Source: Torreya grandis (lineage: Eukaryota > Streptophyta > Pinopsida > Cupressales > Taxaceae). Taken from it: 64,000 bases of DNA. The notes beneath the pieces are model-generated. The model saw only the letters and a list, made by a program, of their open reading frames with translations, had not been told where the DNA came from and ran no database searches. Location: the NCBI GenBank assembly GCA_037957365.1, contig JARHVA010001427.1, positions 2,267,501-2,331,500 of the forward strand, given 5' to 3'. Positions 12,118-24,759 of this stretch are shown one piece after another. The position numbers and the translations under genes are program-made. Each line of letters starts with the position of its first letter. Positions within the stretch are counted from its first letter, which is position 1.

Positions 12118-12302
12118 GTTTGGGAAGGTGTTACAAGTTGTAAGCATAGTAACATCTTTTTAATGAATAAAAAGATTATATGTGATTACAAATTCAATTA
12201 TAATGGATGAAATATAGGGTGCCCCATAGAGGGAGTGGTTGGCAAAGGGATCAGCAAATTGTCCCTTGAAAGAAGGAAATGAGTGAACCAAATAGATGGA
12301 AA

Positions 12303-12660
12303 CACAATGATTAATCCAAAGTCAAGAAGAATCACTAAGAATGTAAGGGGACGGTGTACAATGATTTACCCAAAGGTGATTATGATCATTATACCTTGAT
12401 AGTAGAAAATATGCTATGAAGATGAAAATTGGATGGTACATAATGATTTGCCCATATGTGGTTATAATCATTAGTATCTTAACTATGCCAAACAAGCCCC
12501 AGTTGGGAAAAATAAAGTGAATGTTTTTCCCAAAGGAGGTTATAATAATTAACCCTAAAATTTGTGAAAACACAATGATTTTCCTAAATGGGTCTATAAT
12601 CACTAAAAATACAAGTGGAATAGTGTGCAATGATTTGCCCAAAGGTGGTCATAATCATTG
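12303..12660. repeat. Hairpin-like motif array, cluster 1
   Basis: Six copies of a motif of about 32 bp begin near 12303, 12360, 12441, 12519, 12573 and 12629. The best copy reads aatgatttgcccaaagg then tggtcataatcatt, so its ends are inverted (AATGATT and AATCATT) around a G/C-containing core. Spacers of 25-45 bp differ in sequence. Confidence 0.8.
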
Positions 12661-13911
12661 GACCTTGAAAGTGGAAAACATGACATGAAATGATGATGGA
12701 AAATATGAAGTTGGAAAACATGATCTGGAATCAATATAGAGGAGAAATATGAATTAGGAAACCTATTAGTATGGAGATGCACATCTAAACTAATAAGGAG
12801 GAAATTATTTAACTATTTAATTACTCTATTGGGATTGGTAGTGGTGATGATGCCAAGGAGATATCATCACTACATTTGCCATGTAGACTCCTAAAGATAA
12901 TTTTTGATATAGCACTTGACATTAGGCATCATGATAGATCATCATGAAGACTTGGCCAAAATATGCATAAGGACTGACTCCTAATCCAATACTCAATGGA
13001 AAACATTACACCAATGATAAAAACCATGATGACAATGTTGACATATGAATATGGATTAATTCAATCATAGTGCACAATAAATCACCTAATGAATGTATTA
13101 GACTGAATCAAGGCAACAATACTGAAAGCAAACAAACAAGCACACAAACAAACAAATAAACAATGATTAATCATAATTTTAGTACAAACACTATGATCAA
13201 ATGATATGATGAACATTGCCCCTATAAATAGGAAACAACTTAACAAATAAAGAAGATGCAGAAATAGAAGAAAAGGAATGGGGTGATCAAGCTATCTCCA
13301 TATGCACTAGGAAAGTAGGCATTGCCTACATCAATCTCTGAATGTAATATCCAACAAAAACTTTAGGCTAAATGTAGTTCTCCTAGGAAATGGGATAAAA
13401 GAAAAATGCTGAGAAAGAAAACATGATGGATTTGATAAAAGAATATGGGAATGATCTTGAAAAATGGAAAGTGTGTGGGATAAAAAGGACAAAAGGATGG
13501 GGAAATTAAATGACAAGTGATTTTTTTGTGACTTAGTAAGGGGTCCCAGAATCCTTAAGGCAAGGAAGTGGTCAATGTTTTAGATTTTTCTTAATAAATT
13601 TTACAAATGTTTTTAGAATTTTGGCGTATCCAAGCTCAATTTAAAATGGTGTGATAATAAATGGTCCAAGCTTGAAAAATGGTGAGAGTGTTCAAACTAA
13701 AATATTTCTCACAAAATGGTGAGAGCGTGGCTAATAAGAATTGAACATTACCAAAATAGTCCCAATAGGACTTCAAGTCATAGTAATTCCACCTTTTAGT
13801 GGAGAAATCTAACTAGTGTAGCAACTAATTCAAATAAAATAGGCATAATTGACATAATGGCACAATACAACATAGGAATGGCAAGTTGGTATGTCAAGGC
13901 ACAATAAATAA

Positions 13912-14052
13912 TGTTGCCCCTAGTTTTCTCATAGGTGGTTATAAATAAGAAATAATGACATAAATCAATGATACTAATTTGCCCATAAGTAGTTATAATT
14001 AGTAGTAAGACTAGTGAAACACTAATTTTCCCATAGGTAGTCCTAATAAGGC
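13912..14052. repeat. Hairpin-like motif array, cluster 2
   Basis: Three further copies, near 13915, 13973 and 14020, share the core ttgcccataagtagttata (or ttttcccataggtagtc) with inverted ends such as ACTAATT and AATTAGT. The arms have changed together relative to cluster 1, so pairing is kept although the sequence differs. Confidence 0.7.
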
Positions 14053-14389
14053 TCATACAAATAAAGCATGATATATAATGAAACAAGAAATAAAGGATGA
14101 AACTACCAAACTTATATCATACTACTCCAAAATATGGCCTCTATCTAGAATTCTTGAAATAACTGTTGAAATTGATCTAATTCTTCATGTTGAAAGCCAA
14201 ACCAATAGATGAACCAAGGTCAAACGAGCTACGTAGGTAGGATCAAAACATGTTAGGTTGATAAAATGAAATGGTAGAATGGATAAGTGATAGGTAAAGT
14301 GATATAATGGTAGAATGATATGGTACATAGAAGAATATTGATAATATGGTACAACTTAAAATGATCCTCATAGACAATACATCAAGTCA

Positions 14390-15430
14390 CTCAAGTATAG
14401 TACCACTTGAGTTGTATAATGTTAATAGGATTATCAAGCTCACCCCCATCTAGTGTGGTGAGCCTATATGATCCTACACCATATTTTTCAACAATGATGA
14501 AAGGACCAACCCAATCAGGTTTGAACTTGCCTTTATGCTTCTTTTTGGTCATGGTATTCTTTTGGCTCTCTTTAAGAACCAGATCACCAAGTTCAAATTG
14601 TGTATGTTTTACATACTAATTGTAGTGGCCACATAGTCAATTCTAGTATGCTTAAAAATGGTTAACTATGGCCAAATTTTTATCATCAAGTACTCCAACT
14701 CTTGCAAGAAAACTACTTTATAGTCTTCTTCATCTAGGACATGTTTTAAAGAGATGCACAAAGAAGGTAATTTGACCTCAATGGGAAGAATGGCTTTAGT
14801 GCCATTAACAAGTCAGTATGGAGTGGAACCTATGAGAGTGTGGTTATTGGTATAATGTGCCCAAAGGGAATGGAATATTTGAAGGTGTCAATCATATCCT
14901 ACATTATTGATAATATTTTTAAGGATTTTGTCAATGGTTTTGTTAGATGCTTAAGCCTGGCCATTACCTTGAGGGTAATATGTCATGGGAAAATAGTGAG
15001 TAATCTTGTACTCAACACAAAAATTTGACATCCTTATTCTTGAATTATTTTCCATTATTAGATATAATTTCATAAGGGACACCATAGTATAAAATGAGAT
15101 GGTTAAAGATGAATTTTGAAATTTGCTTTCCAATCATGTAAGTGGCGGGTATAGCTTCAACCCACTTAGTGAAGTATTCAGTGGTAGTAAGGATATGTTT
15201 ATGGACATTAGATGATGTGGTTTTTATCTTCCCAATGATATCGATGCCCCATGTATCAAATGTCCATGGTATTAACATTAGTTTTAAAGTTTTGGCTGGG
15301 GCATGAATTAGATTGGCATGCCATTGACATTTATCACATCTTTTGACATATGTAGTCGAATTTGCATCCATTATTGGAAACTAATACCCAATATTCCAAA
15401 TATTTTTGGATAGGATTTCCTTATTGGTGT
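14390..15430 (-). pseudogene. TE2 integrase remnant
   Basis: Three islands give a nearly complete Ty3/gypsy integrase. 15045-15371 has the zinc-finger end CDKCQ and the core start FDTWGIDIIGKI with the first catalytic Asp, then TEYFTKWVEA and ISNNG, in which the second catalytic Asp (family SDNG) has become Asn. 14951-15133 continues to PQGNGQA. The minus reading of 14407-14619 gives FELGDLVLK and DWVGPFIIVEKYG, the family's carboxy-terminal GPF motif. It could not be active: an Asp is lost and frames change between islands. Confidence 0.85.
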
Positions 15431-15779
15431 GAGATCCACAAACCCCTTCATGAACTTCCCATAATTCTAGTATAAATTTTATTGAAGGTAAAAAATGAAG
15501 TAGAGTTCCATTGAAACTAGGATGGTAAAGGGTTGGTCTAGGTAAAGTATAATGTTGGGAATTTTGGATGAAGGATTTGGATTATTTTTGGGATAAGTCT
15601 AGTGGTAAAATATGGTCATATAAATAGGCATATAGGTCTAAATATCAAGTAGATATGGGACCAATAATATCATAGATCATTGTGATAGTTGAAGGTTTAT
15701 GAGCTGGTGCTAGCATATTTTCAATGAGAAATTGGTAGTATTTTTCTATGTCTATATGTGGAATCAAATATCTAGTGGT

Positions 15780-16130
15780 ATCCATGGAATATTCTATTCT
15801 ATTACTATCCCTTGGTATATGTTCAAATTGGATATCAATAATCTACTATTTGAGAGTGCCGACCATGGCCTTATACGAAACCAACTTATCATATTTGGTC
15901 TAAAAGTGGTCTATAACCTAATTAATGATTAAATATTAATCACCATAAACCTTTAGATGAGATATGTTACACTGTATTATCTTTCAAATCCTTGTTGTAA
16001 GTGCTTCATATTCAACCATGTTATTGGTACAAGGAAAGTTGATTCTGAATGACATAGGGATTAGAGCCCCTTATGGAGTGATAAACAAAAGGCCTTCCCC
16101 CAATCCATGTATGTGAATGAAACATAAAAA
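15780..16130 (-). pseudogene. TE2 second (archaeal-type) RNase H remnant
   Basis: The minus strand reads GALIPMSFRINFPCTNNMVEYEALTTRI around 16080-16000, the NN-EYEAL signature of the Tat second RNase H including the catalytic Glu. Later parts, near 15860, are fragmentary. It lies between the first RNase H and integrase, as in TE1. Confidence 0.7.
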
Positions 16131-16179
16131 TAAAAATTCCAATGTCTCTTCTCAATAGGTGTGTCAATGATGGTCATGA

Positions 16180-16640
16180 TGAATTCATATATAAATTGGA
16201 ATATTAGTAGCTCTATGTTTATAAGGGGTGCATCAACAAGCTGATCTACAATAACTTGCCCCTTGATGGATTTTTAGTTCGCATATTCTATCATCAACTT
16301 ACTGAGAAGCATGATCCATTTGGACATATGGCCTTGTAAATATATTTTAAATAGTAGATACTTGAGCGGATCTACTTTGAAATGACCATGGTCTTATTAT
16401 TCAACATGTAATGTCATAATTTTTTAGCTATGAAGACCATAACTAAACAAGATTTTTTAATGGGCATATAATAGTTATCAGACATGATTAGTGTATGAGT
16501 TAGATATTACATGGAATTCTCTTTTAAATTTTTCATCATGTTGAGCTAGAAATGCCCCTACGGCTTTGTCTATCATTGATAGGTATAAAAGGAAGGGTTT
16601 CCTTAGCATAGGAGGTAATAAAACTAGTGGATTTACTAGA
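16180..16640 (-). pseudogene. TE2 Ty3-type RNase H remnant
   Basis: The minus strand reads GHMSKWIMLLSKLMIEYAN and, after a stop, KSIKGQVI around 16330-16255. This matches the end of the Ty3-type RNase H (family form LSEFDI-Y-TQKAIKG). The upstream half, to about 16640, is more damaged. Confidence 0.65.
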
Positions 16641-17035
16641 TAGTCCTTTAGCTATTAAAAATATTTTTGACAATCATCATCCTAAAGAAATGTGACACCT
16701 TTATTCAAAATAAGTGTAAAGGATGAAACTTATCATCCAATTTATATATGAATCACATAATAGACTGCATTGTTCCCTAAAAACTATGGAGCTTCTTCAA
16801 ATTTGTCAATGGTGGTAATTCTATTATGGCTCATACTTTGGCTAGATCAACTTATATGCCCTTATGAGACATAATGAAGCCAAAAAAATTTCCTAAAGTA
16901 ACTCTAAAAACACATTTTTTAGGGTTGAGCTTGGATTTGTATTTACATAGTCACTCAAATATCCTTCTTAGTTTATTGTATGGTTATCCTTGGTCTTTGA
17001 TTTGCCTAGTATATCATTGACATAGTCTTCTACAA

Positions 17036-17605
17036 TATCATTGCATCATATCATGAAATATGATAGTCATGTCTCTTTGATAGCTAGCCCCTACATTCTT
17101 AAGACAAAATGACTTAACCTCAAAATATGATGTTCCCCATGGAATGGTGAATGATATTTTGTGTTGGTCTTCTAGTGCTATTCAGATCTAATTATAGCTT
17201 GAGAATCCATCCATCAGTGAAAGCATCTCATAACCTATTATGGAGTCGACTATAATGTCAATGTTTGGCAATGTAAATTTATCCTTTGGGAATATTTTTT
17301 AATGTCTCTAAAATCAATATGGATTTTGATTCCTTATAGATTTTTACTAATGGGTAAAACATTATAAATCCATTTAGAATAGTCAATTGGCCTAATACAT
17401 CTCACTTCCAAGAGTTTCTCTAACTCTTCTTGAGTAATATAATAATGTAAGGATGAATTTTACATAACTTTTATTTCACTAGTTTGGCATTAGGATGTAC
17501 CATAAGGTGGTGACAACCAAGGTGGGGTACAAACCAAGCATGTCAGAATAGGCCCATACAAATATATCCACAAATTCCCTCAAAAGGGCTATAAGGACTT
17601 CACAC
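17036..17605. repeat. RT duplication unit, copy 1
   Basis: It aligns with 17606-18172 at an offset of 560-570 bp. Anchors are tcatgaaata (17051 and 17621), atgtttgg (17261 and 17821) and aataggcccat (17547 and 18110). The drift in offset reflects small indels accumulated since duplication. Confidence 0.9.
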
Positions 17606-18172
17606 TATTCATGCATCATATCATGAAATATGACTATAATGGATATTTGATAGGTGGTCCCTACATTCTTCAGACCAAATGGCATAACTTGATAAATTCC
17701 TCATGGAGTGGTGAACATTATCTTGTGTATTCTAATGTTATTCAAATCTGATTGTAGTTTGAGAAACCATCTATTAGTGAAAGCATATTATAGCCCATAA
17801 TGAAGTTGATAATCATGTCAATGTTTGGAAATGGAAATTCATCCTTAGGGCAAGCTTTATTAATGTCCCTAAAATCAGTATAAATTCTATTTCCATCTAG
17901 ATTTTTATTGACTGACACTTTATTAGAAATCCATTCAAATTAGTCAATTGGCCTGATACATATCACTTATAATAGTATTTATAACTATTTCTTGACCAAT
18001 ACAACAATGTGAGGATGCATTTTACCTAACTTTTGGTTCACAAGTTTGGCATCAGGATGTACTACAAGGTGGGGAACAACCAAAACTGGGTCCAAACTAG
18101 ACATGTCAGAATAGGCCCATGTAACTATATCCACAAATTCCATCAAAAGGGATGTAAGGACTTCATGCTCTT
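17606..18172. repeat. RT duplication unit, copy 2
   Basis: This is the second unit, directly abutting the first; the junction lies near ggacttcacactattc at 17595-17610, whose counterpart is ggacttcatgctcttcc at about 18158. Copy 2 keeps a longer open frame (to 17985) and is the one contiguous with the RT amino end. Confidence 0.9.
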
Positions 18173-18299
18173 CCATAGTGAGGGATGCACCTAATTTTAT
18201 CCATTTTGGACCATCTAGAGTCTTGATGTTTACCTTTGAAGTATCTTCCATTATAAGGGTCAAACCATCTTCGAGGATAGTGGGTAAAGATTTAGACTA

Positions 18300-20300
18300 T
18301 TTGGCTATGTCAGAGTCCTCTGTTAAGACTAGTTCTTCAAGTTCTCATATACATGATGAATAATAATCCCAAAATGTGAGGGGTTTCCATGTAATAAATT
18401 CTATTAGGAGATCTTGAATGATGTGTTCAAAATCTTTTTATTCTTTAAGACTGAATTTAGACCCATATGCAAGTTCATTATTGGTGGTCTCCTGAATGAT
18501 TTGCTCAAAAGCCCATTATTTTTCAAGGATAAACTTAGACACATAGAGAAGTTAATCATTGTTGTCTCCTATTATATATTTGAAGAAGGTTGAACACCCC
18601 CATCTAATGGTGTCTAAAATAGGTTTTCACCACTAGACTGGCCTTTATCTTTACTCTTTCCCTGGTCTAAAAGTACCTCAAAGAGGTTTTCACTTTTGGA
18701 ACTCAATGTTTTATTTAGTTATTTTTGGATAATGTTGTTCACTCACTCTCTAAAATAGGCTTTAGGATCTAACTTGATTTATAACCCTTTTTTATGTCTC
18801 CCAATGAAACATTGTCCCTAAGGGCTAAAAATTTATAAAAGGCCTCATCATTTTAAAACTCATCAACCAACATGTTGGATTCTTGTTGGCTCTAGTCTAT
18901 AAATTAAGGATAATATAATGGTAGTGGATTATAATGAATGAGTTTTAAAATGGTATAAATAGTGTTATTATCAAATAAATTAGTATGGGGTAGGCCATTG
19001 AATTGGCTATGACCATACTTCACTTCATTGTCGACCTTGTCATCACTAGTTATTGGTGATAGAACTCAAATAAGATACATGGGGTCACCCCTAGGTGGTT
19101 TAAATACAATTCCATATGTTCCTTTGTACTTAGTCATAGAAATTGGCTCAAGTATTCCCTATTGATTTGGCTTTAGGCCTCCTCCTTCATAGTCTTGGTT
19201 CTCCATAATCTAATTAGGAATGGGATATTTGGAACTCTTGTAACAATCAACCAATTTATCATTATATAACCATGATTCATCACCTTTAATAATATCCTAT
19301 TCTTGGCCAGATGCCAGTATTAAAGTGATAAGTGGTGGACTATGTTGATGGCATTTACCCTTTATTTTCCATTTCATGAGTAGTTTGGATTTTGGTCTTC
19401 CAAAAGACTTGGAGTTTTGTGGAAGCTTTGTAATGTGAAAGGTGTCATGAGTCAAGTACTCTCATGGACCATTATCTGAGATAGTGTAATGATTAGATAT
19501 CTCAAGAGGTGACATGTGGGAAAGGGAATCAAGGGTATCAAGGTCAATTTAGTTGGCCTCTAGTAAATCAATAAGTATGGATTTCCTTTTATCCTTCTTA
19601 ACAACTGTATTCATGCCAATATGGTAGTTATAGCTCTTGAACTTAGCCTCTAAATGTTTACAATGCTTGTATGGATGAAAGTCTCTTAGAATAGTAACCT
19701 CTATTCATGAATGGGAGAATTTTATACACTGGTGTAATGTTGATGAGATTTCATGAATCTCATGTATCCAAGGTATACCCAAAAGCACATTATATGACAC
19801 GTTGATATCTAACACATGGAAAAGTGTATTATGGGTCAAGGGCATAATGATAACTAGTAAGCTGATGGTGCCTTATGATTCTCATTCCTCATTATCAAAG
19901 GATTTGATTATGATTATTTCTAATTGAAGATTTACTATTATGTACCCAAGAAGCTTGATGAGATTTAGATACAATACTCAGGCCTGATCCATTTTTTGTG
20001 AGCACATGTTTCACTTTATGCCTTATTATGTAAACTTAAATGTACAATGGGTTATTATGAAGTGGGCCAAGGGATGACATATTGTTTTGATTTAAGGTTA
20101 ATTATTGGCCTAGATCTAGGTGTCTAACCAAATCTTGAAATTTGTTAGGAGATATGTCATTGGGAACTTTGGATTGGCTAAGGAAATCTATCAAGATGTT
20201 TTTGTGGATAGTAGATGTTTGCAACAAATCTAAAATGGAGATTTGTGCTGACATATTTTGAAAATTTTCCACAATGTTGAACACCTTTTCTAGGATAACA
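18300..20300 (-). pseudogene. TE2 protease, pre-protease domain and linker
   Basis: The minus strand at about 19840-19700 reads LDINVSYNVLLGIPWIHEIH and then SSTLHQCIKF, the conserved block just after the aspartic protease in Tat polyproteins. Upstream, 20102-20284 encodes ISILDLLQTS and HKNILIDFLSQSKVP, the segment that precedes protease in this lineage (family form ISI-ELL--S-HR--L---L). The interval 18300-19560 is the protease-RT linker and has no motif I can name. The protease active site itself is not readable. Confidence 0.75.
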
Positions 20301-23000
20301 AAAAATGGATCATTCCAAGGGAAAATGGTTGGTTAGATGATGAGTGAAGTTTTAGAATGTTTGTGGGCATGGTATGGTAAACCCTGACCACTGAGTTATG
20401 ATTTCACAATTAGGATTAGGTACAAGACTATTTTTATTAACAAATAATTATGGATGAGGATTAGATAAGATAAGTCTTAATTTCTAGTTTACTTGTGATG
20501 GTCATGGGATAATGATGAGTTATTAGTATAAGGTCCAAATATGGGAATCACTGCTTGTTGGTTCACTTGTGTGTGGTCTTAGGTCAAGAAAGGGTTATCA
20601 TTATGAGTTGGTTGATTAGGAATGATTAGCAATATTTTTGTCTAATTGGTACTTGGTCTTGGATTAATGGAAATGGCATTAATGTGACGTCTTGAAATAT
20701 GGCCTATAATTGAGTTATAGTAATGTGAAACTACATGGTAGGTTTGTTGGTTGTTTGTACCATTCTAACCTTAGTTATATCTATTATTGTTATGTTTTTG
20801 GTTTTGTTGTTAGTTCTATTGATTCAGCCTTGGTTATTGATACTATTGTTGTTGTTTTTGCACTATCCACTATTGTTTTTATTGTTATTATTGTTGGTTA
20901 TGTTGAGGAAATGGATTCTGATAAATGCCAAATTTTTTATTGGATGTGGAAGCTCCATGAGTTAATGAGATCTCTCCATTTTCAATCATATTCTTGATCA
21001 CATGTTTAATTTACACACATCACTACAAATTATGGCCATATACCTGATGATATTAATATAATTAATTTGGCCTATACCAGTCTATAATGTCATCACCCTC
21101 AAGAATAAGCCCTTTTAGAATAGACCATCTAATCAAAATAGTTATGGCAAGATTGAGAAACATAGTCTTAACAAGCTCTCCAAGATTACTAATAACATGA
21201 TGCATAGGAACAATCATTCTTAGAGGAGCGTATTGCAAAGGAATAGGTTGTTGTATTTGTTGCATTTATAGTGATGGTCTAGGTAGTTATGCTTAATACA
21301 CTTACTGCATATGCTAAAGAGGTTATTGGTTAGGAGGTATGTGTTATGTAACATAGTCTATGAAAATGGTGGTTACACCATTTGAACATGTCTAGACTCT
21401 ATTACTCCATTACCAACAACATTATTATTGTGATTGAATTACTTGGGTCTATAAAAATTATTAGACTGGGTTTTGAGTTTTGACATTGTTATGGTTTTGA
21501 TTTGGGCTTTGATTTATTGAGGCTAGTTTAATGATCCCTTTGTTAATAAGGTCTCTCTTGATCAACAAACCTTTATCAATGATCTCTTTAAATGTATGTG
21601 CATACTATAACTCCAAATTGAAAGATATATTACTATGTATATTTTTGGTAGACATAATGGTTAGTTGATTATATGGTAGACTATGGGCAAATCATATTAT
21701 AAGGGTTATCTATCATTGTAAATAACTTGTGAAGATTTCACCAACTTTTTGTTTGGCCTATGTTAAGTCTACTAAAGAAATATCATGCTTGAGATTATAA
21801 GATAAGTACTACATGAACTTGTTTAAAATATCATAAAAATTAGATACGAAAATCTTGGGCAACTTCAGGATTCATTATAATGCTTGTCTTGCTAGGCTCT
21901 ATGGAAAAAACAATAATAGGTAAATGTCATTATATTTTACTAGTTGGCACATAACAAATAATTCCATCAAATGGGCCTTGGGCTCACATTTCCCATTTTT
22001 TTTTCAAACCATGGTATCTCATACCCTAGAGTAAATAGTAATTATAAGCACTCCATATTGAAAGGGTAACAACACACATTGTCCACCTTGAATTTTTGGA
22101 CTATTTTCCCACTTGAATGAGTGAAATTGCATCCTTTATTTGTTTTAGTTATTTTGAAAGGAAACCATTGGGATCATTGGCATATTGAGGTGGAGGCCAT
22201 GCAATCAAAAATTTATTACTTTGATTAAGGTATGATGGAGGTATTTTTTAAGGAATGTTGGATTGGTTAGTGAATGGATCAGGAATATGCATACATGGAT
22301 TTGGGTATAATTATTGAAATTAAACTTATGGTTATGTGATATTTTGGTTAAGTTTATGCATGTAGGCCTGATGTTGGGAATATTATAGTTGGGATGGAGG
22401 TATTTAGCCTTACTGTGCCTAGTGAGGTTGAATAGAGACATGTTGCCAACTAGTCATACCTTGTTGATTGAGGGGAACTTATGACCCAAGACCATGTTTT
22501 TAAACTTATGGCACATTTTGGATGAAAGGTAATTATTTCCTAAAAGGTACTTAAGGAACATTTTTACCTCTTTGTTATGTGAATCCCTATTGGGAAGTGG
22601 ATGCATGTTGGATATTCAACATCTATCACTCACTAAGATTTATATGTTGTTGGTTAGACATCATTTCGTTTTAGATCAACATGTTAACCTATGATTGAAG
22701 AGGTATGTTCACTACTACAATGCAAGCTGAAACAATTGTTTTCCCATATTGAGGTGGTCATATGTTTTGCCTCTATTACATGGGTATATTTGATGGTGCA
22801 TGTTGTTGTGGAATATTACTTGTCACCTATTGGTTTGGAGTAACATTCATCACATTCTACTATGGCATGGCATTAGTCATTAGATGAATAATTAATCCTT
22901 GTTTTGGGGTACTCTAATAAGTAGTTAGTTGAGTATTAGAGGTAGTTGTCTGAGGGTGGGAAGTAGAAACTCCTACCCCCTGAGTTTATAGACCACCCAT
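20300..23000 (-). pseudogene. TE2 gag region
   Basis: By position and by resemblance to TE1 this is gag, but it is badly eroded. 20780-20900 is a TTG/ATT-rich low-complexity tract whose minus-strand reading is Asn/Gln-rich, typical of the variable part of gag. 21062-21265 is an open 67-residue Gln/Pro-containing island. I cannot place a zinc knuckle with confidence. Confidence 0.45.
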
Positions 23001-24759
23001 GACACTAGTTAAAGGAACATTTGGTTGTTGAATATGTATTTGTGCATTATTACCATTTTGGTTTAAGTTGGACATTACTAATGTACTATCCACTACATTA
23101 TGCTCACTATTATATGTAGAAGTATAAGACACTTCCTCAATGGTTGGGGTATTGAACATGTTTTCTCCTAAAATGCTTTACATAATTAGGTTAAAACCTT
23201 ATTTTTTTGACCTGTCAACTAAAATAAGACTCTTATTAATGGGAATGACTAAATAAGAGGTGCATCTGACATGGTCATATGATTAAATCATGTGATAGGT
23301 TTTGATATGTCTAGTATGATGTCTACATTTGAATGAAATGATCATCCATGAGGCCTCTTTATGTGACAAACATACAAAAATCTTGATATCACATAAGATA
23401 ATGGTATTAGGGTTACTATAAGAGGCCTATTCATTGTTTTGATTATAAGACATGTTTTAAGGCCCTCTTACTAGACTTGTAAAATTTTCATGACATACTT
23501 TTATAGCTCTATTAGGATCATAAGATGATGAAATTGTAACATAATAAGGTTACTATTAAACTTATATTCAACAAAATGTATGCTAACAAAATACTAGGCC
23601 ATATGTTCTTGGTCTTGCTCCATGTATGGAGGAGTGATAACCAAATAGTTGGCCAAAGGATATTTACTATATTCCCTTATTTGGTTGTTTTGATGTGGAT
23701 AGGAATCCATCTCTTAAACAATGTTGTATCCATAAGGGTCTTGAACAAAGCCCTCTTGTGTGATAACATTTCCATATCCTGGATTATATATGGTTCCACT
23801 ACATCTATATTGAGACATGGTCAAATAAAATGGAAAACATTTTTCAAAAAGAGATGTTAGAGTTCTATAAACTCTGAAAATCTATGTGTGAAAGGATAGA
23901 AGGTTCAAACTAGGTCTAACTTGGTCTAGATGTGGAGTAGTATCTCTAAAAGGTCAATGCTAAGATTTGGTAAAAATAGTATAATGTCAAATTCTAATAT
24001 TAAATGCTTCAAAAAAACAAGGTCAAGTATAATTAACTAAAAAATAAGATGCCAAACTGTAGTTCTAAAGATGTTCCAAATAGGTCTAAACTAGGAAAGG
24101 GAAAAGTTGCTAGGTCTTTTGGCTACACATGGTGTCAAAAGCTAGGATTAAAACAAGGCATATGCTCATAATTTTGGTAAAACATGGCATAAAAATATAT
24201 ACTTAAATCAAAGGATTATTTTTAATCTAAAAAACCTAAAACACTTTGGCAAAGATTAGGCATTTGATTCTAGACATAAATGTGATCAAACTGGTATGAG
24301 GCACTAAAAATAAGGCATTTGATAATGGACCAATTTTCACAAATGAAGGTACAAAGAATATAGTTTTCAAAATTTATGTAAAAAATTAACCTAAGTTATG
24401 CAACCCAAAAGAGAAATATCTATGTATCAACCCCTATGTGTCAAGGCCTAAAAAAAAATCAATCAATGTTTGGATCTAAACTTGGAAAAGTTAATTGAAG
24501 ACTCAACTTAATCAAAATTAGGATTTAATTTTAAAAAAAAGATAAGTAAATTTTAACAACATGATTATGCTAAACAAATATCCAAAAAGACATAAATGAT
24601 TGGTTTAAACAATGTGAAATTTGGAAACAAGACAAGATAAGTCTATGAAACAATTTGGGCAATGTAATAATGTTATCACTTCCAAAAGATGTAAAGATGG
24701 TTTGTTTCAAAGACTTATAAGGATAAAAACTTGAATTGATTTGTGTATCACAATATCAC
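23001..24759 (-). other. TE2 5' leader, part nearest gag
   Basis: No protein motif is seen. The 94-residue plus-strand frame at 23576-23860 has no recognisable similarity and opposes the element's direction. This half of the leader ends where TE3 is inserted; the other half resumes at 37472. Confidence 0.5.

Larger units (their letters stand above)
12118..14390 (-). other. TE2 3' untranslated region
   Basis: About 2.3 kb between integrase and polypurine tract. I see no protein motif. Two open frames (12322-12642 and 13796-14086, minus) are kept open by a repeated hairpin-like motif that translates as ITTYGQI, so I treat them as by-products of the repeat. The middle part, 12670-13900, is AT-rich with short runs such as acaaacaaacaa and holds nothing I recognise. 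Confidence 0.6.
16640..18300 (-). pseudogene. TE2 reverse transcriptase with internal tandem duplication
   Basis: The amino end is well preserved at 17985-18263: EEHEVLTSLLMEFVDI, TWAYSDMSSLDP and HPDAKLVNQKL are standard Tat RT start blocks. From there the sequence runs through the RT palm region twice, because 17036-17605 repeats 17606-18172. The catalytic box region follows near 17000. The duplication would insert nearly 190 residues into the polymerase, so this copy could not have encoded a normal RT after the event. Stops are frequent elsewhere. Confidence 0.8.

Noticed and set aside
12322..12642. A 106-residue minus-strand frame as a small gene
   Set aside because: Its frame is held open by the repeated hairpin-like motif and has no other conserved feature.
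20710..20997. Hydrophobic plus-strand frames (95 and 76 residues) resembling membrane proteins
   Set aside because: They arise from the TTG/ATT-rich low-complexity DNA of the TE2 gag region; the sense strand is Asn/Gln-rich gag-like sequence.
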